Assembly (NCBI RefSeq): GCF_020544405.1
Contig: NZ_CP065410.1
Span: 3,782,001-3,846,000, forward strand
Length of the DNA: 64,000 bases
Source of the DNA: Pseudomonas sp. IAC-BECa141
GTDB lineage: Bacteria; Pseudomonadota; Gammaproteobacteria; Pseudomonadales; Pseudomonadaceae
Direction: 5' to 3'
Shown: one piece after another, positions 15,639 to 23,471 of the stretch
How positions within the stretch are numbered: the stretch's first letter is position 1
Layout: each line of letters opens with the position of its first letter
Program-made: the position numbers and the translations under genes
Notes under the pieces: model-generated
What the model saw: the letters and a program-made list of their open reading frames with translations, nothing else
The model's database searches: none
What the model was told of the DNA's origin: nothing

Positions 15639-16196
15639 TCACTGCGCGGGGGTAACGACCTTGAACTTGATGTCGATATCCTTCGACACCACGGTATCGG
15701 CCCACTCCCCCGCGCCGAGGCCGAACTCGTCGCGCTTGAGCACCAGTTCGCCGTCGAAGATGCCGATGCTGCTGTCGGGCTTGAGCTGCACCGGCACCTG
15801 CACCTCCCGGGTGATGCCTTTGAGGGTGAGGTGGCCGTCGACCAGATAACGGTTGTCCCCGGCCGGGCTGAAGCGGGTCGATTCGAACACTGCCACCGGG
15901 AATTTTTCGGTGTCGAACCATGCCGGTTTCACCAGTTCGGTGTTGGCGTCTTCACTGCCGGCGTCGATGCTGGTGAGGTCGATGTGCAGTGTGGTGCGGG
16001 CACTGGCGAGGTTGTCGGTGTCGAAATCCAGCGTCGCGTCGAACTTGCCGAACGTGCCGTACATCCGCGAGCCCATCTGGTTGTAAGTGAAACTGATCTG
16101 GCTGGCGGTGGTATTGACCCGGGTGTACTCAACCGCCTGCGCGGCAGGGACGACGATCAAGCAACACGCGGCCGCCAACAACAATCGAATCGACAT
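15639..16196 (-). CDS. YceI family periplasmic protein
   Basis: 185 residues from ATG 16196 (GGAG upstream), with a signal peptide ending VPAAQA. The mature part (VEYTRVNTTASQISFTYNQ, then LTLKGITREVQVPV) is the YceI lipocalin-like beta-barrel, which binds long isoprenoid or amide lipids in structurally known members. The gene converges with the small lipoprotein gene, leaving only 6 bp between stops. The physiological role is uncertain. Confidence 0.93.
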   Translation of the reverse strand: MSIRLLLAAACCLIVVPAAQAVEYTRVNTTASQISFTYNQMGSRMYGTFGKFDATLDFDTDNLASARTTLHIDLTSIDAGSEDANTELVKPAWFDTEKFPVAVFESTRFSPAGDNRYLVDGHLTLKGITREVQVPVQLKPDSSIGIFDGELVLKRDEFGLGAGEWADTVVSKDIDIKFKVVTPAQ

Positions 16197-16287
16197 GGAA
16201 TGCTCCGGCGCCCGATGGGTCTCGAATGACTTAAGCAAACATCCGGCGGTTACGCCAGCCTCGCCAATATCTACCCGGATCGCTTCA

Positions 16288-17643
16288 TCACACCAATCGC
16301 TCGATCTTCTGATGCTTCCAGACCCGCGTGTAATACAGCGTCTGCAACACCAGCATCCCCAGATACGCGATCGGAAACGCCATCCACACGCCCTGCAGAC
16401 CGAACTGCCCGTCCAGCCAGTAGGCCGCCGGCAATTGCACGCCGAGCACGCAGATGATCGCCACGCCCACCGGCACCAGCACCGTGCCGCTGGCGCGCAT
16501 GATGCCGCCGATGATCGCCTGGAAACCGAAGATCAGCAGGCTCCACAACATGATGTGCAACAGGTGTTCGGCCATCGCCCGGGTCGAGTCTTCGGTCAGG
16601 AACAGCCCGAGCAACCAGTGCGACAACAGGTAACCCGACAGGATCAGACCACCGGTCAGGCACACGTTGATCCACAGCCCGGTGCGCAGGATCGGGCCCA
16701 TCCGCTCCAGCCGTCCGGCGCCGATCGCCTGGGCGCCGAGGATCGACGCGGTGATCGCAATCGACAGCGCCGGAAACTGCACGTAGTTGACGATCTGCGT
16801 GACCGCGCCATACGCCGCCGTCGCCTGCGAGCCGTGCTGGTTGACCAGCGCCAGAATCACCAGCTCCGACAGCGACAGCACGATCATTTGCACCCCGGTG
16901 GGCAGACCGATACGCAGCACTTTGCCGAGAATCGCGCCGTCCAGTCGCAGCGACGCGAAAAACTCGCGATCCGGCGCCAGCGGATGGCCCTTGCGGATCA
17001 GGCTCCATGACAGCCACGCCATCGCCGCCAGCGTTCCGGCCAGGCCTGCGAACGCCGCGCTCTGAATGCCCAGTTGCGGCAGGCCGAACCAGCCACGAAT
17101 GAACGCCGGGGTCAGCGCCAGCCCGACAATGGTCGACAATAACAGCGCCAGCATCGGCGACAGCGTGTCGCTCACCCCACGCAACAACTGGGTGAACAGC
17201 ACGTACACCAGCACAACCGGCAAGGTCCACATCATCACCCGGGCATAGGCCACCGCATCATCCAGCACATCCGTCGGCGTCCCCAACCCCTGCAAGGCCT
17301 GGCGCGCAAACACACTGCCCAGCACCGCCGCCACCAGCCCGATCAATACCCCCAGCAACAGCGTCGCCCCGGCAATCGCCTTGACCATATGCGACTCACG
17401 CGCCCCCCACGCCTGACCGATCAGCACCCCTGCCCCGGCGCCCAGTCCGATGACCAGCGCGATGAAGAAAAAGATGATCGGAAACATGCCGGACACCGCC
17501 GCCAGCGCCTGCGTGCCGAGCATCTGGCCGATGTAGATGCTGTTGACCGTGCCTGACATCGATTGCAGGAAGTTCGACAGCACCATTGGGGCCAGGAACA
17601 GCAGGTAGGTTTTCCAGAGGGGGGAATGAGCGGGGGTTTGCAT
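16288..17643 (-). CDS. MATE family multidrug/cation efflux transporter
   Basis: 451 residues with twelve hydrophobic segments in two homologous halves. MATE features include APMVLSNFLQSMSGTVNSIY at the N-terminus, the repeated G-AGVLIGQAWGA motif, and FPALSIAITASILGAQAIGA at the start of the second half. Members couple Na+ or H+ entry to export of cationic drugs. No regulator is adjacent. The substrate is not predictable. Confidence 0.93.
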   Translation of the reverse strand: MQTPAHSPLWKTYLLFLAPMVLSNFLQSMSGTVNSIYIGQMLGTQALAAVSGMFPIIFFFIALVIGLGAGAGVLIGQAWGARESHMVKAIAGATLLLGVLIGLVAAVLGSVFARQALQGLGTPTDVLDDAVAYARVMMWTLPVVLVYVLFTQLLRGVSDTLSPMLALLLSTIVGLALTPAFIRGWFGLPQLGIQSAAFAGLAGTLAAMAWLSWSLIRKGHPLAPDREFFASLRLDGAILGKVLRIGLPTGVQMIVLSLSELVILALVNQHGSQATAAYGAVTQIVNYVQFPALSIAITASILGAQAIGAGRLERMGPILRTGLWINVCLTGGLILSGYLLSHWLLGLFLTEDSTRAMAEHLLHIMLWSLLIFGFQAIIGGIMRASGTVLVPVGVAIICVLGVQLPAAYWLDGQFGLQGVWMAFPIAYLGMLVLQTLYYTRVWKHQKIERLV

Positions 17644-17791
17644 TGAGGATCCATCTCGGGGCAGGAGCTGATGACAGAGTCTAAGGTATGCAATGCCGTT
17701 CAGGTCGTACCCGTTTGCATTAAAACTTCGTAATCTGCACCTCGACCCATCTGCATAGTCTTTCCATCACGACAGGAAGTGAATCCCTCCC

Positions 17792-18358
17792 ATGCGCCGT
17801 TCCCCGTTTCTGCTGAGCTGCACTTTATTGACTGTACTGGCGTCGACTGCCCACGCCAGCCCTGCGCCCTCGCCCGAGGTAGTGCAAGGATTGATGAACA
17901 CCCTGAACGAACGCCTGAACATCGGTGACCTCGTCGCCCTGACCAAATGGGACAGCGGCAAGCCGATCCAGGACAGTCCCCGTGAAGCGCAGGTGCTCGA
18001 CAACGCGCGCAAGCTCGCCACCGAACGCCAGCTCGACCCGGAAGACGTCGCGCAGTTGATCGCCGCGCAGATTGAGGCCAACAAACTGGTGCAGTACGGT
18101 TTGCTCGCACAATGGCAAGCGGCCGGTGCGGCGCCCGATACGCCGCGCCCGGATCTGGGCAAGCAGATTCGCCCGCGTCTGGATGAGTTGCAAACCCGTC
18201 TGTTGCAGCAATATGCCGACTTCACACCCTACCGCCACGACCCGAACTGTCCGGCGTGGCTGGCCAAGGCGCGCACCGGTCTGAGTCGTGATGCACTGCA
18301 TGATCTGGCATTGATCCGCGCCACCGGAGAGCTGTGCATTCGGCCGCTGGCGCCCTAG
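17792..18358 (+). CDS. Periplasmic chorismate mutase (AroQ gamma class)
   Basis: 188 residues with a signal peptide cleaved near ASTAHA/SPAP. The rest is an all-helical AroQ-fold enzyme that converts chorismate to prephenate. R41, K52, D61 and R64 (NERLNIGDLVALTKWDSGKP, then DSPREAQVL) are spaced like the active-site residues of the secreted Mycobacterium tuberculosis enzyme. AAQIEANKLVQYG gives the second conserved helix. Secreted chorismate mutases have no clear role in tyrosine or phenylalanine synthesis in the cytoplasm. There is no adjacent aromatic-pathway gene. Confidence 0.9.
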   Translation: MRRSPFLLSCTLLTVLASTAHASPAPSPEVVQGLMNTLNERLNIGDLVALTKWDSGKPIQDSPREAQVLDNARKLATERQLDPEDVAQLIAAQIEANKLVQYGLLAQWQAAGAAPDTPRPDLGKQIRPRLDELQTRLLQQYADFTPYRHDPNCPAWLAKARTGLSRDALHDLALIRATGELCIRPLAP

Positions 18359-18484
18359 AACAAGGGTCCTGGCATTCATTGCTGGCGTCGATAGTCACCA
18401 TCACGTCAATGAAGTTCTCATAAAAAATCCGCGGCGTAACATCCGCTCCATACCCAACAAACAACACCCCTGGAGCACACGATC

Positions 18485-18964
18485 ATGAAACGCCAAATCC
18501 TTCTCGGCATCGCTTTCTCGGTTCTTGCAGTCAACGCTTTTGCAGCCAAACCCGCCCACACCATGATCGCCGAAGGCGGTTCGGACCGGTTGATTGAAAG
18601 TCGTGTGGCTGAGGGTGGTTCGGATCGTTTGATCGAACGTCGCGTTGCTGAAGGTGGCGCTGATCGTCTGATCGAACGCCGTGTGGCTGAAGGTGGCGCT
18701 GATCGACTGATCGAACGTCGTGTGGCTGAAGGTGGCGCTGATCGCCTGATTGAACGTCGCGTTGCTGAAGGTGGCGCTGATCGCCTGATTGAACGTCGTG
18801 TGGCTGAAGGTGGCGCTGATCGCCTGATTGAACGTCGTGTGGCTGAAGGTGGCGCTGATCGTTTGATCGAACGCCGTGTGGCTGAAGGTGGTGCTGATCG
18901 TTTGATCGAGCGTCGTGTGGCTGAAGGTGGCGCTGATCGCCTGATCGAACGTCGCGTTGCCTGA
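18485..18964 (+). CDS. Secreted tandem-repeat protein (ten 13-residue units)
   Basis: 159 residues. A signal peptide (MKRQILLGIAFSVLAVNAFA) precedes AKPAHTM, then ten units of consensus VAEGGADRLIERR and a final VA. The first unit is IAEGGSDRLIESR, the second carries Ser for Ala, and the rest are identical in protein. Each unit has balanced charge (E, D, E against three R). A strong RBS (CTGGAG) precedes the ATG and a strong terminator follows, so it is a complete single-gene unit. The mature product is a small periplasmic or secreted repeat polypeptide. I do not recognise a characterised family. Confidence 0.85.
   Translation: MKRQILLGIAFSVLAVNAFAAKPAHTMIAEGGSDRLIESRVAEGGSDRLIERRVAEGGADRLIERRVAEGGADRLIERRVAEGGADRLIERRVAEGGADRLIERRVAEGGADRLIERRVAEGGADRLIERRVAEGGADRLIERRVAEGGADRLIERRVA
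18566..18955 (+). repeat. Minisatellite: ten copies of a 39-bp unit
   Basis: The unit (core GTGGCTGAAGGTGGCGCTGA) is repeated ten times in frame inside the gene at 18485. Copies differ mainly at synonymous third positions (CGT/CGC, GTG/GTT, ATC/ATT, CTG/TTG), which shows protein-level constraint. Copy number can change in 39-bp, frame-preserving steps. Confidence 0.95.
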
Positions 18965-18990
18965 GTCCAACGCTCTAAGGCTGCACAAAC

Positions 18991-19021
18991 AAAAAGCCCG
19001 GCCTGATCAGCCGGGCTTTTT
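18991..19021 (+). terminator. Rho-independent terminator (bidirectional form)
   Basis: AAAAAGCCCGGC (18991-19002) pairs with GCCGGGCTTTTT (19010-19021). It ends the repeat-protein transcript and can also serve the cytochrome gene on the other strand. Confidence 0.9.
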
Positions 19022-19102
19022 CACGTCCAACCGGTGCTTACTGCACCGTTTCAGTTTGATCACGTCACCGAAGATTCTGGTGTTGTAACCGGTCAGCCGC
19101 GA

Positions 19103-19489
19103 CTACTCGGACTGAAATGTCTGCAAATACGCCAACAAATTATCAATCTTCTCCTCGTCACTCAGCCCCCAAAAGATCATCCGAGTCCCCGGCACCACGC
19201 CCTTCGGATCTTTCAGATACTTCGTCAACGTTTCACGATCCCAGGTCAGGCCGGAGTTTTTCATGGCGTCGGAGTACACGTAATTCGCCGACGTCCCCGC
19301 TTGGCGGCCGATGATGCCGTTGAGTTCCGGGCCGAAGCCCGGGCGGGCGGATTCGCCGACCTGATGGCAACCGCCGCACAGGCGCGGGAAGATGTTTGCG
19401 CCGGCCTCGGCGTCACCGGCTGCCAGTGTCGGCGTGCTGAAAAGGCCTGCGTTGAGGATCAGGGCGAGAGCGAATGCAGCGTTTTTCAT
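19103..19489 (-). CDS. Class I c-type cytochrome, periplasmic
   Basis: 128 residues from ATG 19489, with a signal peptide ending PTLA. There is one haem-binding motif, CGGCH, and the distal Met ligand is probably in PGTRMIFWG. The remaining pattern (GFGPELNGIIGRQAGTSANY, TKYLKDPKGVVPG) matches cytochrome c2/c550-type electron carriers. An in-frame ATG at 19540 would add 17 non-signal-like residues and is not used. It lies downstream of the MocR gene on the same strand; no redox partner is adjacent. Confidence 0.92.
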   Translation of the reverse strand: MKNAAFALALILNAGLFSTPTLAAGDAEAGANIFPRLCGGCHQVGESARPGFGPELNGIIGRQAGTSANYVYSDAMKNSGLTWDRETLTKYLKDPKGVVPGTRMIFWGLSDEEKIDNLLAYLQTFQSE

Positions 19490-19546
19490 CAGGGGTTTTT
19501 CCAGATCGTCGGCGGCGCCAAGGGTAATCGGGCGCGGCAAGTTGCG

Positions 19547-20878
19547 CTACAGGTAGGCGCCCACCACCTGACGGACTTTGAGCAAGGCTTGACGCAGGAC
19601 AAGCATGTCCACCGACCCCAGCGCCAGACGAATTGCGTGGGGCACATGGGCGGACACAGTGAAGGGTTCTGCGGTGGTGACGGAAACCTGTTCGTGCATC
19701 AACTCGACCACGATATGGTCGGCCCGGACATCTTCCGGCAGCGGCAGCCAAAGAAAATACGAAGAGGGATGGCCCACGGTCGGCAGGCCGTCGAGGATCT
19801 GCGCGGCCAGGGTTTGCCGGGCCCGAGCGTCGCTACGCTTTTGTGCTTCGAGCAAGGTGACGGTGCCGTCGTCCAGCCAGCCGCAGGCGATGGCGGTCAT
19901 CACGCCAGGCGTGTTCCAGGTGGTGGCGCGGATGATCCGCTCCAGTGCCGCCACCCGCTCGATCGGCACGGCGATGAAGCCTACGCGCAGGCCGGTGGCG
20001 ATGTTTTTCGACAGGCCTGAAACGTAGACCGTGCGCTCCGGTGCCAGAACCGCCAACGGGGGCGGTGGGGTATCGACAAGAAAGGCGTAGGCAGCGTCTT
20101 CGATGATCGTCAGATCATGCCGGCGGGCAATCGCGATCAAGTCCTCACGTTGCTCCAGAGGCATCACCCAGCCCAGTGGATTGTGCAGGGTCGGCATGCT
20201 GTACACCGCACGCACCGGGCGCTGGCGGCAGAGTTTGTCGAGGGCCGCCAGATCGGGGCCCTGCTCATTGACGGGAATCGCCACCACTTCAAGGTGCAGC
20301 GCTTCGGCCAACACTTTGAATCCGGAATAGGTCAAGGCGTCAGCGGCGATCACATCACCGGGTTTGAGCAAGGCCATCAGCGTCACCGCCAGCCCTTGCT
20401 GGGCACCGTTGACGATCAGCACCTGCTCGGCCTCGACATTCAAGTCCCGTGTCTGCAGGTGTCGTGCCACCGAGGCCCGCTCATGCTGGCGACCGGCGTG
20501 GGGCTGGTAACGCAGCAGCGCTTCGAGGTCGCCGGACAACGCGAGTTGCCGCAACGCGGTGCGCAGCAGCTCGGCCTGCCCCGGCAATGACGGGTAATTG
20601 AAGTTGAGGTCGATCATGCCGACCGCGATATCTTTCTGATCGATGCCCTGCCCCGGCAACAACGAGGTTTCCCGCACGAAGGTGCCGCGCCCGGCTTCGC
20701 CGCTGACCAGACCCATGGCCTCAAGCTCGGCATACACCCGCGACGCGGTAACCAGCGCCAGTCCTTCGCTGGCCGCCAGTTGTCGGTGAGTCGGCAAACG
20801 CGTGCCGGGCAGCAGGCGACCGGCACGAATGTCAGCCGCATAGGTGTCGACGAGGGTTTTGTAACGGGAGCGCGGCAT
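19547..20878 (-). CDS. MocR-type regulator: GntR winged helix fused to PLP aminotransferase-like domain
   Basis: 443 residues from ATG 20878. The N-terminal GntR HTH (about 1-70) includes LPTHRQLAASEGLALVTASR. The C-terminal fold-type I aminotransferase domain has VNGAQQGLAV, YSMPTLHNPLG, IIEDAAYAFL and the PLP Lys in VSGLSKNIATGLRVGF. In PdxR, GabR and other MocR proteins, PLP binding controls DNA binding. It is divergent from the EamA transporter at 20968, a typical MocR arrangement, and probably regulates it. No Shine-Dalgarno sequence is obvious. Confidence 0.92.
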   Translation of the reverse strand: MPRSRYKTLVDTYAADIRAGRLLPGTRLPTHRQLAASEGLALVTASRVYAELEAMGLVSGEAGRGTFVRETSLLPGQGIDQKDIAVGMIDLNFNYPSLPGQAELLRTALRQLALSGDLEALLRYQPHAGRQHERASVARHLQTRDLNVEAEQVLIVNGAQQGLAVTLMALLKPGDVIAADALTYSGFKVLAEALHLEVVAIPVNEQGPDLAALDKLCRQRPVRAVYSMPTLHNPLGWVMPLEQREDLIAIARRHDLTIIEDAAYAFLVDTPPPPLAVLAPERTVYVSGLSKNIATGLRVGFIAVPIERVAALERIIRATTWNTPGVMTAIACGWLDDGTVTLLEAQKRSDARARQTLAAQILDGLPTVGHPSSYFLWLPLPEDVRADHIVVELMHEQVSVTTAEPFTVSAHVPHAIRLALGSVDMLVLRQALLKVRQVVGAYL

Positions 20879-20903
20879 GTCGGGCTGTATCCATGACAAT
20901 TCT

Positions 20904-20932
20904 TTGATTGTGCTGATTCTCGACCCTAGGAT
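20904..20932 (+). promoter_or_regulatory. Candidate promoter of the EamA transporter gene
   Basis: TTGATT (20904-20909) and TAGGAT (20927-20932) are spaced 17 bp apart, with a predicted start near 20938. They lie in the 89-bp gap shared with the divergent MocR gene, whose own operator must overlap this element. Confidence 0.45.
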
Positions 20933-20967
20933 TGTTGCAACGCAACCCACCTCTGAGCGCAACGCGT

Positions 20968-21861
20968 ATGGAACGAACCACCCAATTCGGCACCCCGGCG
21001 CTGGAAAAAACCAGCGGCTGGATCAACGGCTTCATCGGCGTTGTGATCTTCAGCGGGTCGTTGCCGGCCACGCGGCTGGCAGTGCTGGAATTCGACCCGG
21101 TGTTTCTCACGGTCATCCGCGCAACCATCGCCGGCGTCCTGGCGTTATGTCTGCTGTGGCTGTTTCGCGAACGGCACCCGGCGCGGGACCAGTGGTTGTC
21201 ATTGCTGATTGTCGCGCTGGGTGTGGTCGTGGGTTTCCCGTTGTTGACGGCCCTGGCGCTGCAATACGTAACGTCGGCGCATTCCATTGTGTTTGTAGGA
21301 TTGCTGCCGCTGGCGACGGCAATTTTCGGCGTACTGCGCGGCGGTGAACGACCGCGTCCGGTGTTCTGGATTTTTTCGGTATTGGGCAGTTCGCTGGTGA
21401 CGGGTTTTGCGATCTCGCAAGGACTGACCGCCTCGCCCACCGGCGATCTGCTGATGCTGGCGGCGATTCTCGCCTGCGGCCTCGGTTACGCCGAAGGCGC
21501 CAAACTGTCGCGCACCCTCGGCGGCTGGCAGGTGATCTGTTGGGCGCTGGTGCTGTCGTTGCCGGTGATGGCCATGCTGAGTGTGTGGCTGGCGCCCGCC
21601 TCGCTCAGCGGTATCAGCCTGTCGGCGTGGGTGAGCCTGGCCTACGTTTCGCTGTTCAGCATGCTGATCGGTTTTGTGTTCTGGTATCGCGGGCTGGCGC
21701 AGGGCGGGATTGCGGCGGTCGGACAGCTGCAATTGCTGCAGCCGTTTTTTGGCCTGGCACTGGCCGCGACCTTGCTCCATGAGCACGTCAGCGCGGGCAT
21801 GCTGGTGGTCACGCTGGGGGTGATCCTGTGCGTGGCCGGGGCAAAGAAATTCGCCAGATAG
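20968..21861 (+). CDS. DMT superfamily (EamA domain) transporter
   Basis: 297 residues from ATG 20968, with ten transmembrane helices in two EamA repeats. GFIGVVIFSGSLPATRLAV starts the first and SLAYVSLFSMLIGFVFWYRG and LLQPFFGLALAATLLHE mark the second. Such proteins commonly export amino acids or other metabolites. Pairing with a MocR (PLP-binding) regulator suggests an amino-acid or vitamin B6-related substrate, but that is inference. Confidence 0.9.
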   Translation: MERTTQFGTPALEKTSGWINGFIGVVIFSGSLPATRLAVLEFDPVFLTVIRATIAGVLALCLLWLFRERHPARDQWLSLLIVALGVVVGFPLLTALALQYVTSAHSIVFVGLLPLATAIFGVLRGGERPRPVFWIFSVLGSSLVTGFAISQGLTASPTGDLLMLAAILACGLGYAEGAKLSRTLGGWQVICWALVLSLPVMAMLSVWLAPASLSGISLSAWVSLAYVSLFSMLIGFVFWYRGLAQGGIAAVGQLQLLQPFFGLALAATLLHEHVSAGMLVVTLGVILCVAGAKKFAR

Positions 21862-21864
21862 TTT

Positions 21865-22686
21865 TCAGCTTGCGCCGGATTTCCATTCCCGCGGGCTGAG
21901 CCCGGTCTTGCGCCGAAACGCCCGGGCCAGCGCCGAGGGACTTTCATAACCGACCTCTTCGGCGATCAGGGCAATCGGTCGTCCCTCGCGCAGGCGTTTC
22001 TGCGCGAGGCTGATCCGCCAATTCACCAGATAATCCACCGGCGTCTGCCCCACCACCCGCCGAAAGTGTTCGGCGAAACCGGCGCGGGACAGGTTGGCGG
22101 CACTCGCCAGTTCAGCGACGCTCCAGGCCTTGGCCGGTTGGTCGTGCATCAGGTTCAAGGCTCGGGAAATCTTCGGATCCGCCAGTCCCGCCATCATGCC
22201 CGGCTGCTGGTGGCGACTGCTGATGAGGTGGCGCAACAACAGAATCACCAGCAATTCGAATAGCCGATCCATCACCGCTTCGCGCCCGCAATGGCCATCG
22301 AACGCTTCCTTGAACAGCCACTCCAGGGTGTTGGCCATTTCGGGAAGGTCGGCGAGTTTCAGCACCAGATAATCCGGCAGCGCTGCCGCGAGGGCATTAC
22401 CCGCGCCGCCGTCGAACGTCAGCGATGCGCACACCAATTGCGTGCCCATGGCTTCGTTGGCGAACAAGCGATGGGCCATGGGGCGGGGGAAAAAGATCAG
22501 GGTCGGTTCATTGAGCGAGATTTCAGGATCATTGCCCGGTTTGAGCAGCAGCTCCCCCGCCTGCAACAGATGCACATGCCCGCACACCTGATCGCCGCCG
22601 TAGGCGCTCACCCCGCAAAACGTGCCGCTGTGAAAGGTGCCGGCATTGACGCCGAAATGGCTGAGTAACGTAGAAAGGCGATCCAT
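21865..22686 (-). CDS. AraC family transcriptional regulator (cupin-type sensor)
   Basis: 273 residues from ATG 22686. The N-terminal region (MDRLSTLLSHFGVNAGTFHS, then HLLQAGELLLKPG) is the AraC cupin_6-type domain. Two C-terminal HTH motifs are visible: WSVAELASAANLSRAGFAEH and ALIAEEVGYESPSALARAF, followed by GLSPREWK. It is divergent from the AhpD-like gene at 22821 and is the obvious candidate regulator. Confidence 0.92.
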   Translation of the reverse strand: MDRLSTLLSHFGVNAGTFHSGTFCGVSAYGGDQVCGHVHLLQAGELLLKPGNDPEISLNEPTLIFFPRPMAHRLFANEAMGTQLVCASLTFDGGAGNALAAALPDYLVLKLADLPEMANTLEWLFKEAFDGHCGREAVMDRLFELLVILLLRHLISSRHQQPGMMAGLADPKISRALNLMHDQPAKAWSVAELASAANLSRAGFAEHFRRVVGQTPVDYLVNWRISLAQKRLREGRPIALIAEEVGYESPSALARAFRRKTGLSPREWKSGAS

Positions 22687-22820
22687 GACTGATTCTCGCA
22701 ACGACAGGTTTGGACGGTCTGTCGCATATCCTCGACGATTTGCACCCAAAGCACCAGCCGCGTTCCGTAGCATTCACTCCATCCCCGGCGCACTTCGCAC
22801 CGGACTTTTGGAGAATCACC

Positions 22821-23345
22821 ATGAGCCGCATCGCCCCTCTCAGCCTCGAAACCGCCACCGACGCCACTCGCCCGACACTTGAAGGCGTGCAGAAAAAAAT
22901 CGGCTTCCTGCCCAATATGTTCAAGACCCTGGCCACCGCGCCCGTTGCGCTGGATGCCTACGTACAAATCTCGGCAACCTTGGGCAAAACGTCCCTGAGC
23001 GCCAAGGAAAAAGAGGCGGTGTATCTGGCCACCTCGCAAGTCAACGGTTGCGATTATTGCCTGGCGGCGCACACCCTGTTCGCCAGCAAGGCCGGGCTGG
23101 CAGCAGAGGAAATCATCGAAGCACGTCACGGTCGATTGAATGCTTTTGCCACCCTCGCCCATCAACTGACCGAAACCCGTGGTCATCTGAGCGATGAACA
23201 GATCGCCGCCGCCCGCGCTGCCGGCATCGACGACAAGAAGATCATCGAAGTGATCGCCATCGTCGCCGCGCAGACCCTCACCAACTACCTGAACAACGCG
23301 GCGCTGACCGACATCGATTTCCCCGCCATTGAAAATCCAGCGTAA
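22821..23345 (+). CDS. Carboxymuconolactone decarboxylase-family / AhpD-like protein
   Basis: 174 residues from ATG 22821 (TTGGAG upstream). The redox motif is NGCDYCLAAHT, the C-x-x-C-x3-H of AhpD-type alkylhydroperoxidase proteins, within an all-helical CMD fold. LGKTSLSAKEKEAVYLATSQ precedes it as in the family. It may act as a peroxidase or thiol-dependent detoxification enzyme. An AraC regulator is divergent, and a REP doublet begins 11 bp after the stop. Confidence 0.92.
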   Translation: MSRIAPLSLETATDATRPTLEGVQKKIGFLPNMFKTLATAPVALDAYVQISATLGKTSLSAKEKEAVYLATSQVNGCDYCLAAHTLFASKAGLAAEEIIEARHGRLNAFATLAHQLTETRGHLSDEQIAAARAAGIDDKKIIEVIAIVAAQTLTNYLNNAALTDIDFPAIENPA

Positions 23346-23355
23346 TGCAAAAAAC

Positions 23356-23445
23356 TGTGGGAGCGAGCTTGCTCGCGATGGCGGTGGATCAGTCGGCATC
23401 TTTGTCGATTGATACTCCGCTATCGCGAGCAAGCTCGCTCCCACA
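23356..23445. repeat. REP doublet (REPIN) of the GTGGGAGCGAGC class
   Basis: TGTGGGAGCGAGCTTGCTCG... (23356-23379) has its exact reverse complement at 23422-23445. Each arm is itself a hairpin (GAGCGAGCTTGCTCGC). The spacer is 42 bp. It separates the convergent AhpD-like and SulP genes. A second element with identical arms is at 28363-28452. Confidence 0.9.
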
Positions 23446-23471
23446 TTGAATTTTGTACTGCGTAGGACGCG

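Noticed and set aside
18566..18955. CRISPR-like array
   Set aside because: The repeats are contiguous 39-bp coding units without spacers and there are no cas genes.
18401..18988. Minus-strand 195-codon ORF over the repeat array
   Set aside because: Mirror of the repetitive sense gene. Sense strand has the signal peptide, RBS and terminator.
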